A stretch of 64,000 bases of DNA, from assembly GCA_033980235.1 (NCBI GenBank), contig CM067066.1:34201180-34265179 (forward strand). The letters are read 5' to 3'. This stretch comes from Diadema setosum. Taxonomy: Eukaryota; Echinodermata; Echinoidea; Diadematoida; Diadematidae. The number at the start of each line of letters is the position of its first letter. Within the stretch, counting starts at the first letter, position 1. Positions 13,301-28,300 of this stretch are shown in pieces. The translations under genes and the position numbers were made by a program. Under the pieces are notes generated by a model. The model did no database searches. It had not been told where the DNA came from and worked only from the letters and a program-made list of their open reading frames with translations.

Positions 13301-16300
13301 GATGTAAAGTCCACTCGCTGCTACTGTGCTTAGTTCACCCATTTCACCATTTGTTGTTGGATAGATTTAATTTCAAAGTGGGATATATTTTCAGCTCACC
13401 TGAACTGCTGACGCAAGTGAGCTATTGCGATCATTCATCATCTAGCTTTAGCTATGTCAAAGGCAATATCCTATCAACTCAAATTCCATGCCTAGCAGAG
13501 TAATCCAAGTCTAAAGAAGCTTTCTTTTTTGTCTTAGTTGACTTTACATTATTCATGGAAGTTAATTCCAACATGATGGAGATATTCACTACGCAAAACT
13601 AAGAGCTTCTGATTGCACAAGTTTGCATCAATTATTTTTTTTCCTCCAAACAGCTCCAAGAGAGATTAACTGACGTCGAGAAAGAAAAGGATATTCTCAG
13701 GGAAGCGAACGAGAAACTCTTAAACAGGTAAGTCGTCTCTGAATTCAAAAATTTACATATCGGTCGCGAATTTTGCAAAACCTGATTTTTGTTGTTGTTC
13801 AAAGGAAATGATAGCTTTTACTCACATCATGTTGATATGTCATTTCAGGTTTTCATGACTTCTTTTCACTGTTCTTTCACAAGATATTTCTGGTATCCTC
13901 CACTATTATTTGTGTTGGGTAGAGATAAATCTGAAGAAACCAATGCTTAAATTCAAGTTGGGCAGGTAACGAGTAGGGAGAATGCCCATCACTAGTCCAT
14001 AGTGATATGGGTTCTGTGCTAAAGAAAATGAATGTACGGATTGGATACGAGGTGCAAGAATGAATTCACACTTTGTATTTCTTACCGATGCTGCAGACAC
14101 AGTAATGTTCCCACTAAAGTAAAGAATACATATGTTGCAAGTGTAAGTCTGTGATGCTTGTTTCACACCTCAGTGCCTTTGATGCCGAGAGGGAGCGCCA
14201 ATACCGAGCCAACGAGAAGCAACTCAAGCTCCAGATAGCCCAGCTGGAGGCGACACTAAAGGGAGATCTCAATGACAAAAACACGCTGCTGGACAAACTT
14301 AATGAGGAGAGAGGTAACTGCACCATTTGTCCCCAGTAACCTTTTTCTTGTTTGTTTTTAGTGAACCTATTTCTATGTAATTTAGATTCTCAATATGCTA
14401 CGATTTAATAGCTACCATGTCTGAGAGAAGAAAAAAAGACAACACAAAATACTGTTTATCTTGCTTTTGGGAGAGTGCATGACAAATCAGAAATTCAACC
14501 TTACATTCTATGGCATGACATTATCTAGTTGAGGGAGTGCACTTTGAGGGCAGGAATGTTTGAGCAAAGCCATATCCGTCATGTGTTTATGAAACCATCA
14601 ATGAATTGCAAACGTTGCATATAAGTAGACAGGGCAAGAAATAGCCATGTCACATTTGGTAACAATCCCAGTTGTTTGCATAGAATCCACATCGCTGCAC
14701 TCCTTCAAGCATTGTTAACTGTCAAAGCCTATGATGGTAACAGAATTTAATGTTTGTTTTGTATGTGTTTGTTTGTTTTTTGTGTGTCTCCACCACGCCC
14801 AGAGCAATACGAGAAGCTACAGAAAGAGAATCGGGAGATGCAGGTCAAGTACTACGCCGTCCGCCAGCAGCTTGAGGAACTCCAGGAGAAGATGCGCTTC
14901 TTCACCAAGGAGAGCGCCGTCGACTGGCAGGAGATGGAGGAGGCCCTCGTCCTCGTCAAGGTAGACAGGCCACAAAGCTCGGCGTCACGCCATGATTTCC
15001 TGTCCTGATTTCTTCACTTGATTAAAGCCAGCACTCTTCTAACTATCTTTATTATGTGTTGCAATGTTTACAATCGCTTGACACTCTGTGGATCTCCTTT
15101 GGCATCTCAAACATAAGTATGCAGGATCTCAAAAAGAGGGAATGTTCTCATGTGGAGATAGTAGTGTGGGCAGTCAGTCGTAAAAGAGATAAGATATGTC
15201 CTGACTGTCTCAGTGACGTGAGACCTAGTGTGAACACGGGGAGTATGGTAGCATGAAATCACCACACAGCTTTCCTTTTATTCTGTAAAAACAAAACAAA
15301 ACACACAATTGAAAATTCAATGTTTCAAATGTAAATCATAATGTTCTTCCTGGCTTATGAATTCAGATTATGATCAGTTAGAAATATCAGGATTTGAGAC
15401 TGGGGCGTAATTGCGTTTGAATGAAAAACTGGAAATTTCAAAATTTAATGTACAAACTATATGGCAAGTTGTTAGGGGATGACATCATCATTTCACTATT
15501 TGCATATTGACATTGACTGTTCAAGAGCTCAAAAATGAGGAAAACTTCAAAATGTCTTCATGTCCTTATTTTTCATCCAGCTTTGATCAAATTTCCTTTG
15601 TAGTGCCAAGAAAACTTTACTCCTTTTCAGGCTAACTTTTCACTCAACTGGAATTCCCATTAACATAATTTCATGAGACGGTGATATTTGATGCAGGTAT
15701 CATTAAGTATTGTGACAGTGTTATCTATTTGTATCCATACGTCATCACAAAATGATTTTATCATTCTTGGAATTCTATGAAGGAGATTGCTTGCAATATT
15801 TATATTGTGGCAAATTGTATTACTCTTTTGTTTGTTACAGAAAAGGAAAGAAAGGAATGATCAGGACTTAGTATTCTTGGAGAAAGTTGATGACACAGCC
15901 AATAATGGTGAGTAGAGATAGTTTTAGTCACCTCTGCTTTTGTGGGGGAATGAACCCCAAATGTACATGAGGATTTGGTGAAAACAGAAATGCACATCAG
16001 TAGAGGAAAAGTGGGTAGTCTGTTTAAAAAGTTGTGAATGGTGAATGTTTTGGTCAAATCCATGTCTATCATTACTGGACAAGAATACTACAGTAATTTG
16101 TGTTGTTACAATAATTCAGCAATATGAATGAAATATAGAGATATTTCAACATATTTTCATGTTTCTGAAAAAATAAAAGAACACTTGCTTTCTGCCTTCG
16201 GAAGAAGGTTAGCCAAGTGCTCTTTCATTATGTTACAACATGAAAACATGGATTTTTGGTATATTTTCTTGACATAGTTGTCTCATGTGTGACATGAATT

Positions 16301-19300
16301 TGTAGAAATACTTTGTTTACATTTGATTAATGTTACAGGTCTCTTTGTGTAATGATACATGTTAACTTTATTGTCATGGTTATTGTTACTCAAACCCTTG
16401 TTAAATTGTAGCCAATGTCAGTCAGTGGGGTCATCGCCATTGATTTCATCATCGTCATCATTATCACCATCACCACCATCATCGTTGTTGTCATCATCAT
16501 CATCATCATGTTTATTTTCATTTTTTTCCCCCAGACCTGAAGATGCAGATCAGCTCCTTGCAGGCGGAGCACGCAGAGACCGTAAATGAACTGGAGAAGA
16601 CACGCAACATGCTGCTCCTCCAGAACAAGATCAACCGGGATTACAAGCAGGAAGTGGAGAGCGCCAGCACGAGGCTAGAGGAGTACAAGCAAGAGTATGA
16701 GACGAAGCTCGACGAGTACGCCCAGCTCCTGGACATACGGGCGGCGAGGATCAAGGTTAGTGGGCCAAAGCTACAAGTCGACTCAAGAGGGCAGTATGCA
16801 GCATGCTAGTCGTGTATAGAATATGACAAAAACAACAACAAAGAAACAAAAATTAAAATTGGCATGAGGTTATCACTTCCTGTGGTATAAAATGTTTGCA
16901 CTCTCCTGCAACATGCTAGGGAAAGAGAGTTAAGATGTAGGATGATCATGATTATGTTGGCCACATGCACACTGTAGGTCTCTGAGCTCTATTCACTGGC
17001 TAAATGCCAGCAACGGGCGGATGAAAGTAGGTAAGGGTAATTGACATGGACCATAACCCTTGCTTGACGCAACAGCACTGTAGCCAATTTCAAAACTGTC
17101 AACTGCAAGAACAAGAGAATTTTGAGACAGTGGGTGTAAAAGGATTTCCAGAGACTCCCAATAATATTTTGTAATATGTGATGCACAGAATTTACTTAAA
17201 GGTATATTGGCACTCAATCACGACATCATGTGCACACTTGGCTGCAACAATAATTTATGATAATATGATACCAACCAGCTTGCTTACTGCACTAGCAAAG
17301 ATATAAACAGGTCAAATGATGGTTAACAGCATGTTAGAATCCACTTTAACTTAACATCCTATTTGCAGTAATATTTTTCTGTTCGACATGTGAAAGCCAT
17401 AGGCAATTGTGTGCTCCATGTTTGAAATGATGCGTCTTACTCCCTCTCTTGTCTCACCCCAGAAACTGGAGAGACAGATGAAGGACATTGCTTATGGCAC
17501 GAAACAGTTCAAAGTGGCTGACGTCGCACCGGTAAGTCTTATGTCCGGTTGTCACTTCACAGAGCTTGTGTCATAACTTGCGTCAGTTCTTGATATTATC
17601 TTTTCTTCTTTTAGTCTCACTGGATACCGTTTGAGTACATTTATGCTAGATATTGTGGGAGAAGGGAGGAATAATATCTTGTCTGTTGGTAAGCAGTGAT
17701 ATATTGAACAATATGCATGAAGTCATTCCAGATTTGAGCTCACCCATATGTGTATCCACCTTGATTTGTGGCCCTGAAAGAGTGGGCATTGCATAAATTT
17801 TATAGGGCTGAATGATGATTGCTGGGCAGATTGTCAAATTCACTGCGATTATGGTCTCTCTCAAATCTCACATTCTGTAGTTAAATATTCATTGTGACTC
17901 CCAAATTTTATGTGAGAGAACATAGGTACACCATCATGTTTGTATGGGCGATTTGTTTTGTCGTTACCCACAATGCATCAAATGCTTTGCTGTGACTATC
18001 ATGTCTAAGTTGACAATCGGAAAGACATACTGGCCGTGGGCATCTCGGTCAGATTTGTGGTAAAGAATGCAAGAGGTTATGAAAAAAAAAAAATTATTAT
18101 TATTATTTTTTTTTTTTTTTGCTGCTGTAGCAAGAATGTATCCAGGAGGAAGATGTACTTCTCAACTCAATTAACTTATGTCTATTATTTTATGGCATTC
18201 ATGATGTAACTGGAAAAAAAAAATGCTATTTGTTACCATGGCATTTGTAAATGTGAGTAGCTCCTGCCTAAGTCTGTCTCGGTTAGAGCAGGCCTTTATC
18301 CTGCCTTGCCAAGAGTCCAGCGTAGTGACAATGTCTGTTTGTGTGTCTGTATGTTTGTAGGAGGAGGATGACGTTGAGGAGGTTGATGAGAGCATCAAGT
18401 TGGAGCGAGGCCAGAATCTCATGGAGATACACATTGAGCGGGTAAGCAGTCTCTTACAATGATACTTTCTCTATCTCATTTTACAAGTGCAAATGATTCT
18501 ACACTGTGTAACCAAGTCTCTTATCAATTTCTTGATTATAACAGAGCCCTCTGGAAGAATGGCGCTTACACTGTATAGCGACCACCCTTTATGAGTACAA
18601 CCATATCATTATCACTTCCTCTTCATTTGTGATACAATTGCATTGTCAGATGGAAGCCAAAAAGCTATTAGCCCCAAAGACTTTGTGCTAATGCCCTTTT
18701 GGTTCCCAATTCATGCTTTATAGTTTTAAGACCACTGCCAAGATGCAGTAAAGTTTTCTAGGACCAGGACAAATTGTGAAATATTAAGATTGCAGCAGCA
18801 CGATTTTAAGATTACCAGATGGAAGAGTGGTGCATGCAGAGATTTAATGATCTATAGAGAGTGTTTGATTTCATCGTATATTCAGATTTAGAATTCCAAA
18901 CTCGGCAACTCGGCTGAAGTGAGTTTAAGATTAAGCTTCAGTGATGTATGACTTAGCAGTGAAATGTATTGTATACCTACAAAACGGTTGTGTGTTGTTG
19001 TTTTTTCTCTTTCTTGTTATGGGTATGCATCATATTATGACAGACAGAATATTGCACGAATTTGTTTTTTTATTTCTGGACGAAACACTAGCTGGTAAGA
19101 AGATATTATGTTTCTGATGATTTGTGTTTCCTTTCTGTGTCTTTCAGATTGTCTTCTCCAAGGAGGGACTGAGGGAATTAGGGGACGATGAGCCAACAAC
19201 CTTTGCCACATACGAGTTCTTTGAGTTTGAACTGCAATCAACACCTGTTGTCAAGGGTGATAAGTGAGTAATGCAACTAACATAGATTGGTAAATGTGGG

Positions 19301-22300
19301 ACTAGTAATAGGTATCACCTAATTTTGTTTCTTGAAAGTGAAAGTAACGCTTATGACCATGTACTTCTTTCTTTCTTCAACTTAATTTCGTAATTTCATA
19401 ATAACGTAATTTCTGTCATTTGAAATGACAGCCTTTGAGGGAAAGAGTTGAATGTTTGCATTTCTTTATCATAATTAGACAGTCACAAGGGATAATTTTT
19501 TGTGTTTATTAATATTATTTTAACAGTTCTGTTCTAGGAATTATCCCCAAAATCACATAACTTGATTATAACTGAAGTTCTCTCTAATGGCATAACATAC
19601 ATTTGGGATTTCTCTGTGAACTGTCCCATCTGCAGACCGTTGTTCAAATTCACATCCCAGTACCGCGTCACTGTGGATGACTTTTTCCTGCACCACCTGA
19701 TGAAGGGAGGCACCACGATGGAGGTGCACCAGGCTATCGGCACCGAGTACCGCACGGTGGCCGCCTGCCAGCTCCGCTTCAGGGACCTCCTGGACAAGCC
19801 TCAGGGTAGAGTCCATGGCACTGCCCAGCTGGTTGGTAAGTTGGTGGAGTCTTTGGTCCTATTAGAAAAAGAAGTAAATAGAGGAATAAATCCTGAGTTA
19901 CGATTCTGCCCAGGGGTACATCGTTAGACAAGATGTTTTACCCTCCATGCCCCTCTTTATCCAGACATGAAAATTGCCGCATGGAAATACTTGGATCATG
20001 ATCATGATCAGTGCTATCCATGTGAATTGTTCATCCCCTCTCCCATTCAGCTACACTTGAACTAATTCAACAATATTGTTTATTTCATTGCTCCTCCATT
20101 ATAATCTATCCCTTTTTACGTGCCAGGAACGTTTTGTCCTTTCAAATAATGAGCAGCATACCACTATGAAACCATTGAGCATCAGTTTATTAAATGTGAA
20201 GGATTCAGAATTGTACACACACATCTTGAGTTCACCTGAACAGGATATGACGTGGGATAGAAAGGAGGGGAGGTTAACTGTGACACTACATTTTTCATTA
20301 TTGACTTCCATTCTTTTTTATTCTTTCTTGACACTCCCATACTATCATACTCAGTTATTTTTCCTGTTGTCCATTCATGTAATGCACATTAAATAGTGTC
20401 AGCTTTAGTTAATAGTATCATAATCCTTGTTATTTTCCTGTTCACATCGCAGGTATTGAGTCAGGACGAACAGATGTCATCTATGGTTCTGTGGAATTCT
20501 GGGTCAGACTGCGGGTTCCTATGGATCAAGCGCTTCGTCTTTTCAGGGTAAGGAACAAAAATTTTTCAACACTGTCTATAAAGAAAAAGCTAATAGCTTT
20601 TCATTGACAAAATAACACTAACAGTAAATGATTGTACGTTTGTCTTGGTATATACTCAGTGTTTGTAGTAAAGTCCTACTGTATCTCATGAATAGTAAAA
20701 TTATAGGGATGACATTTTGTGGTACCTATTTTTCATAAAAGTGATATACACAATAACATTTCTTACAAAGTCATACTGATGACAAAGGCTCCATGGAAAC
20801 TTCAAAACAGAGGAACTGCAGCATAACAGTGATATTCTATGCAATATGAATCTGCTTTGTCAAGATTACCAACACATTAGATGTGAAAATTTTGTGAAAT
20901 ATCACAAAAACTTTCCATTACCCCCTGAGTGAGTGTCAAAGAGACTAATATGAATGTATAATGGTTTGTAAATGTCTGTGGTTAGAATAAAGGAAACACA
21001 CACATATGTTTCAGAACCAAGTGGCCCCCCCCCCTTTTCCCTTAGACAGTCGCCACAAAATTTTGGCCTCTGTTTAGCTGCAGTAAATTATTAATTTTTC
21101 TGTGTTAGAAAAAAAAACAACAACAAACAAACAAGTAGTTGCTGACACTTTATGCACTGTAAATCAGTGTACAAATGACTTTTCAAGTCTCAAAGTGCTC
21201 CTACTCCAAAGAGTTCAGCAATAACATGTCTGCTAATCAGTTTCTTGTGGAATGATGTATTTGGTGAAATGAATCAGTCACTTCCTTTGAAGTCCTTGGA
21301 CTGCTGAGCCAGTTAGTATGATTAATTCAAACCAACCTTAGTTGTGAGCATGCAGTATCTGAAGAGTTCTGTTGCATCACCTCTTTAAGACAGCAGAAAA
21401 TGACAGTGCCAATATTCCAGCTGTTTTCTAACTGTTCTCACTGAAACCCTTTGTCATGTTGCCATAGGAACGGGTGAAAGCGCTGGGCTACATGTCGTCC
21501 AATCAGAGGAAGACGCAGCAGGCTCTTGCCGATCTCGCCAAGACGCAGGAGGATGCGGCAGTTGGCGTGAGGGACGAGAACGTGAACCAGCTGACCGTCC
21601 GATTGGTGCGCTGCAACGACATCAAAGCCAGGCGAGAAGGTAGGAGGGACTGTGACCCATCGTCTAGGGAGAATTCTTGCTAATCACGTATAACTGTAGA
21701 AACTCAAACGGCGGCAGCGCTATTAAATTTCCATAACAATGAGTCAACAGTGATGCTCTGGTGCAAAAAAAAAACATGGAGCACTATCTCTATCTCGAAA
21801 CTGCAATAGTTAGGCCTATGTATATTTTCTTAGCAACTATTACATGTTGGGAAAGCGATGTCAACTGTTTGCTCTGTAAGTACATTTCTATTGTGAAGTG
21901 GCAATGTTTTGATCATGATAATAAGGGGAAAATTGGATGTGATTAAGTGTACTTGTACACTCTGCCTGTGCCTGCTGCGCAGTAACTCCACATTACTGGA
22001 AGTGCACAAAGTGAGCCGCAAAAGTGTAACGTTGTTTACCTCTGCTCATTGCACGCAAGTGTAGAAGATCACCTCATTCATTTGCACGAAACATATGGCC
22101 ACCTTACAGACCCAACAACTGGCGACTAAGTTTACATTTCTACGTGATAGGTAGAACTTGTCTCCATGTCGAGGTTTACAAAATGAACATGCTTGTCTCA
22201 TGAGAGGAAATGAAAGAGTGACCAGTGATATGATCAGATAATCACACTGTATTTGCAAAATGGAAGCTCTTTGTTCACCTTATCAAAAGCTTACAGAGCT

Positions 22301-25300
22301 TGCTTTAATGGGAAACCAAAATGCAGTCATGTGTAAAAAATTTTTGGTGTGCACCGATAGGATCTTCCACATAAACCTTTGGGGGAAACGGTGAGTTGAC
22401 TCTACATTACTTCAAAACTATTTCACAAAATGAAGCTGCTTGTCTTCATCCAAAGTTTCCTCCAAATTTGTATTTTTCATTTGCCTGCCAGTACTTTCAA
22501 CTCATTCCTTTCCACTTTTTTTTTTTCTTTTGGTCAAAAAGCACTGGCAGGCTTTACAAATTGTATGTTGACTCTATGTTTTTGTTCTTGTTTTCTTTTT
22601 CTTCTCCTAGGTGTTCAACCAAACCCATATGCTGTGTATCGCTTCTTTGACTTCAACGACCACGACACAACAATAGTCCACAGCAGCAACATGCCGGAGT
22701 TCAACGACAGCCAGACCTACCCCGTGCCCGTCACCCCGGATCTCGACCGCTATCTGAGAACAGAGGTGAGAGCCTACGAAGGGGACGGCTACGTTTGTGG
22801 AGGTTGCTTTTAGCTGTGTGGCTGATGCATGGGGCAGTGTGATGAATTAATTTTAAAAGAAACTGCTGGCTTTTTTCTTCCATTAAAAAAAAAGAAGTAG
22901 AGAAAAGGATACCACAGCAAAGGATGTGTTGTTGTTACAGTAGAAACAACTGATAACAACAGAAGAAACATAAAAGAAAGAGAAACAACAAAAGATAACA
23001 TTGGTCCATGATAACAATTGAAGAAAAAAAAAGATGAATTGTATCAAAATATTTTACAAACTTAAAGTTCTTTGTGAAAAATTTTAAACCTGATTGAAAA
23101 CGCCTTAGAGTGAAGCACACAGTTCAAAGTTCAACTCATACTTGTCTTTCAGAGCCTTGACTTCTACATCTTTGATGATACGGATCCAGAGGAGTCATCG
23201 TTGCTAGGCGTGGCCAAGGTGCCCCTCATCAGTCTTGCCAACAATAAAGCCATCAAGGGTACCTTTGAGCTCAAACAGGTAAGACACCCACCAGATTACA
23301 CTGAGATTTACTGACACTGCAGCACTGTGAGTACCTAAAATCCAGAAAACTGTACAAAATGTTTGCCTAATGGATTGAGTTTAATTAATGGAGCAGAGCC
23401 TTTCCCCTCCCTCCCCGTGGAATGCTAATAATTGATATCAAGAGCAGAAAGGAGAGAAATACTTTACATAGAGTGAAATGTCAGACATCTGAACCATACC
23501 ACATTATATGTGATGTTCCTTTTTCTGATGAAAAAGCACAAACAAACACACCCAAAAATGTACCAGAAAACTTTGTCAAAGTTGACATATATTGCAAAAA
23601 TAAGTTTAAACAGTAGTCTTAGGCATAATCATAATGAAGATGAAAATAAACTCTTTTGGCAGGCACTCACTCAAAATGTTGGAGAAAACAGAAACATGTC
23701 TTGCTTTCTGGAGCAAGTGAATAAGCCTCTTGTCCATGACCTAGTGTTTCTGCAGTATTATAACAACACCACACCTCCTGATCTCTATTTATTTCCCTTT
23801 CCATCTCTTTTGTTCGTATCCCACCAGGGTGAAGCTACTCGGGGTACCATTGATGTAGCCATCAAATGGCAGTACCCGTACATGGCTCCTAAGATGACTA
23901 CCCACACACCACAGAAGGTAACAAAAGTTTTTAGCAACTTGCAACCTGCAATCAGCTAATTATTATCATCATTTTTCGTTTTTGTCAAAGTCTCAGTTTA
24001 GGTGCATCATTTATGATTTTTTTTTTTTGATGAATTCATTCTTTCTCTCTCTCAAGTGTCAGTGACATAACAATATGATGTACTACTGGAACTTCATAGT
24101 TTGATTTCCTCGGACTATAATGGTAGAACTTTAGCGAATTGAATTATAGCACTGGATGCATGCTTCGGATATTCGGCTTAGACTTTGGACATTTAAACTT
24201 AATGCACATACCCTCCTGCTATTAAATGGCATTTAATTTCTTCCTTTTTTTTTTTCAATTTTTACAAAATTTGTTTCATGATGTTTGTTGGAATATTCTT
24301 CATTGCACGCCAAGAAAGCAGAACAATCTCTCGACTTTTTCACATATTGTAACTGCTATCCTTAGCTGAAATTCACTGATTAAACAGAGCTCTAAACCTT
24401 TGACATGTCTGGTCTTCAAGTATACAGATTGTCGTGTAGGAATTTCGTATACTTCTTATAATAGCATCTTCCCTTCTCATTTCAGCCGTCCATTCAAGTG
24501 ACCGCGCCATCCAAGCCTTCCACGACCAGACCCCCATCGGGTAGGCCCCCCTCTGGTCCAACAGGTAGGCAGCCCCAGCCACCACCCACAGCCCCGCCCA
24601 CAGCCCCACCCAAGGCACAAAATGCCACTCCCAGCCCAGGTTCCAAGGACATGCACTTGACTCCCACCAGAGACAAACCACCTCTCAAGCCCTTGGGTAA
24701 GTGTAGCTTGAAATAATGTGGAAAAAAAAATAATTGCAAGCATAGGACAGTTGTTCCTTTTTCTTTTAAGAAGCATGTGGTCTGATATTTCCATCAAAGA
24801 ATGATGCAATGATAAAAGTAAAAATATACAAACTAGAAAAGCACTCTGAGAGCGCAGACCTCCACCAAGCAGCTACTTTCCACCAATTATCTTGTTCTTC
24901 CATAGAGGTCAGTGATTTCCAACCCATACATATGCATGCTGAAAAATCGCCTGATTTCTCAATATAGAAGCTTTTGTTACGTCATAAACCCTCAGCTGAA
25001 CAGCGCCCCTCGCCCCAGCAGAAACTAGAGCACGCACTTTAGTGCGCGTATGGAAACCTCCAAAATGTGCAGGTTGAACTCCCAAGTTCATTAACCCTAC
25101 TTGCCAAAATATAAAAAATCCTTCATAAAATCCATAAAAATTTCTGGATTACTGCCAAAATTTAATCATCTGTTCCATGTGTCATTCTCAACCTTTCCTG
25201 CAAGTTTCATCCAATTCTGTGCCCAAGTTTTCAAGTTATTTTGCACACAGACAGACAAACAAAACAACAAACCAATAGTAATGAAAGCATAACCTCCTTC

Positions 25301-28300
25301 CTCGGTGGAGGTGAAAATAGATGTGCATTGTGTGGAATGGTGTGATCATAAGACACTGGTGCTTTTCATGAGTCTTTGTAGCTGCTGTTCAGATTCATAG
25401 GAGAGAAATAGGACTGCTGTTCTTGTTTATTTGTTGTAATCGTCTTATGACCACAATGATGTCATCTAACTGATAGTATGTATTCTTATTGGAATCTAAG
25501 AATGGCTGGTGTACATCTGTGCTCTATTCTGCCCTCATACTCTCTGCAGCCTCTTCAACGCCGTCAGGCTTAGCGCCAGTGAGACGTAACTCCAGGGAGA
25601 GGCTGAGGGAGCCCGGCACTCTACCCCAAGTACAGGAGGTGGGTCTGAGAAGTGCAGTCCTGTGTGATGTCTCTCACACTGTGTGGCAGTTGTCACATGG
25701 TTTATTGTCACATGATACATGTCATGTGATTTGTGTCATGTGAAATGTCATGTGATGTTTGACCATGTTCTAGTTCATGTGATGTTGATGCTTTATGTAA
25801 TTAAAAGAAAAGTTTGGAAACTCACAACTAAACAGACAGCAATATCATACACTATATACAAACTTTATATACATATATTTGCTTCCAGATGACGATATAT
25901 TAGCTTGCACATTGTCATATCAAAGAAAAATCTCTTCCATTGAATCAGAAGCTGAAATCACACCGATTAAACTTGGGTAATTTGATTCCTTATACATCCT
26001 GCAAATATAATTTTGATGAAGGTGTTGTCCAAAAATGTGGATTTTAGTGTTATGCCAGATATCATCTAGATAATGTGGTCTGTGATATTGAAAAGACTTT
26101 TGTGTGAAAGCTTGGCTGCCTTTCAGCTTGGTAATATTCAAGCCCCTTAGCCTAATGCAAAGAACCAGAAATGTCCTTATTATCCCAGTTTGTTTGTCTG
26201 TAACAAAAAAAAATGTACAGAGCACCATGTTTATTTATGCATGCTTGTACCCATTGCTCATAGTACAATACGACTCCTTGTTTGTTTGTTTGTTCACTTT
26301 TATTTAGCAGTGTTTCAAGGGTTTTTCCCCCTTGTTTTCTAAGCATGATTGAAGCCTGCTTGATATATTTGCTATGAATTGGGCCCCTCTGTAGCTGTCA
26401 ACAACAGAGAGCCATATCTTCTGTTTTATTTTGTTTCCATGTTTGTAGTAGGCTGGATTTCCATTTGAACATGAAATGTGAAATATGTGAACATGCATTA
26501 CTTGCTATGGTGTCTGAGAAGCAGTGTGTGTGGTTAACCCTCTGCAAACAAATCAGAATTTAATGAAATCATCTGTAAATGACCATTTTTATCACACAAA
26601 GTGTGCAGACAAAAGCATTTTAGTGTGGTTATGCAGGTAAATGTATGTGATGATTTCAAACAGTGTGTGACCTAAGGCTGATAATGCTGCAGCCTCCTCT
26701 CCCAGGGGCTGATCTAGCTTTTTGATGGGGGGGGGGGGGGGGGGGGGGTAAACCAATGACGATGGGTCATTACAAGAAAAACAAAGGTGAAAGAAAAAGA
26801 AAAGGGGGTTATTAAACCCCCTACACTCTAAAACAAAACAAAGAAGAAAACAAAAAGGAGCTCAAGGGGTGAGTTTAAACCCATTAACCACCCCCCCATA
26901 CATGTAGATCCACTACTGTCCTTTGCCCCTGTTTACAGGTCTGAAAAGTAACTGCCATTTATGAAGTTTCTTTTGAGTATATTGTAGATATTACTCACAG
27001 GGAAAGAACGAAAAATATCCATGTAATTTGTTTACTCTTTTTGGAACTTCACATTCTCTCACTATAATGTTATTTGCTCATTCACAACATGTATATCTTT
27101 TTTTTATTTGAAAAATGATGGTTCATCATAACTGAAGAATCAAAATCAAGCATCCAAATGGATTTTTATTGGATGAAAGCCAAGCTTCACTGATTTTTCC
27201 TCCTATGAGGTTCACTGTATTCATCTCTGCAATGTTGAAGTTGTGTGTGTTTGAATGAATATTGCTCTTTGAGTGTTAAAACAGAAGCAAGTGACATCAC
27301 AGCTTAGTATGAAATTCACAACAAAATCATCAATTCAAGCTATACTATTTGGTTGATTATATTGTTGTTGATGTTGGAAAGTTCATCTTTGTCAGCTGGC
27401 TGAACAATCCAGTAAGTGCTTATTCCACTTAGCCTGAATTATTGGCCACAGTTTGAGCTGGATGAAAGAAATACCCCAGAATAGCAGCCATTGTCACTTG
27501 TGCCCTTCTAGATCAGAAGGGTAGAATATATTTTACTTTCTCCTGTGTGCCCCATGTGCTGCTTTCTTTGTACTGCTTTACTACTCCATCATGTGTATGT
27601 AATTGCATGCAATACTTAGGCTGATGAAGAAGTGGCAGCAGCAGAAGAAAGCAAAATGCAGGCGAAGGAAAAGCCTGCCCGTACCCCTGCACCACCCACC
27701 GAGCCAGTCACAACTTTTGCCCCACAGGTAGCCATATCCCCGCTCTGCCCTCTTCTGAGCCTTTGCTGTGGATTGGTTTTGCTGTGCTGTTTGCTGTACT
27801 ATTTGCATATTTGCAATAGAAACAAACAATAACAAACACTTGCCGTGTGTTCTCTGTGTTGCTTAAGGCATGCCTTTGCTCTTTGTGACATTGAATATGT
27901 CACTGTCTGCTGTCGCTACTTTGTTGCTTATTTTGTTGCATGCAAAATACTTGCCTTATATAAGACCTTTTTAATTTTCACAAGAATTAATGCAGCACGA
28001 AACAGTGTTACCGTACTTTGGTCACATTCTACCCAAACTGCTTGTCATAATATGCATGCTTTGACTCATATTGCTTCTATCAACATCTACAACAACAGTG
28101 ATATACACTTTATAGTATTGACAGAAGACAGAGATACAGAAAGAAAAAAAAAAGCAACCCATACGTACCTTATGTTAATAAACAGACCCCTGTGAACAAA
28201 ATTGTACATACAAATTTGTACATGCATAACATTTGTATCTACGTAACATACATAACATTCGAATTAACATTTGTACACACTTCACATATTGCATAACCAT

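Noticed and set aside
16390..16589. Met- or Ser-rich proteins around 16400-16590
   Set aside because: Shadow frames of the ATC microsatellite next to exon j.
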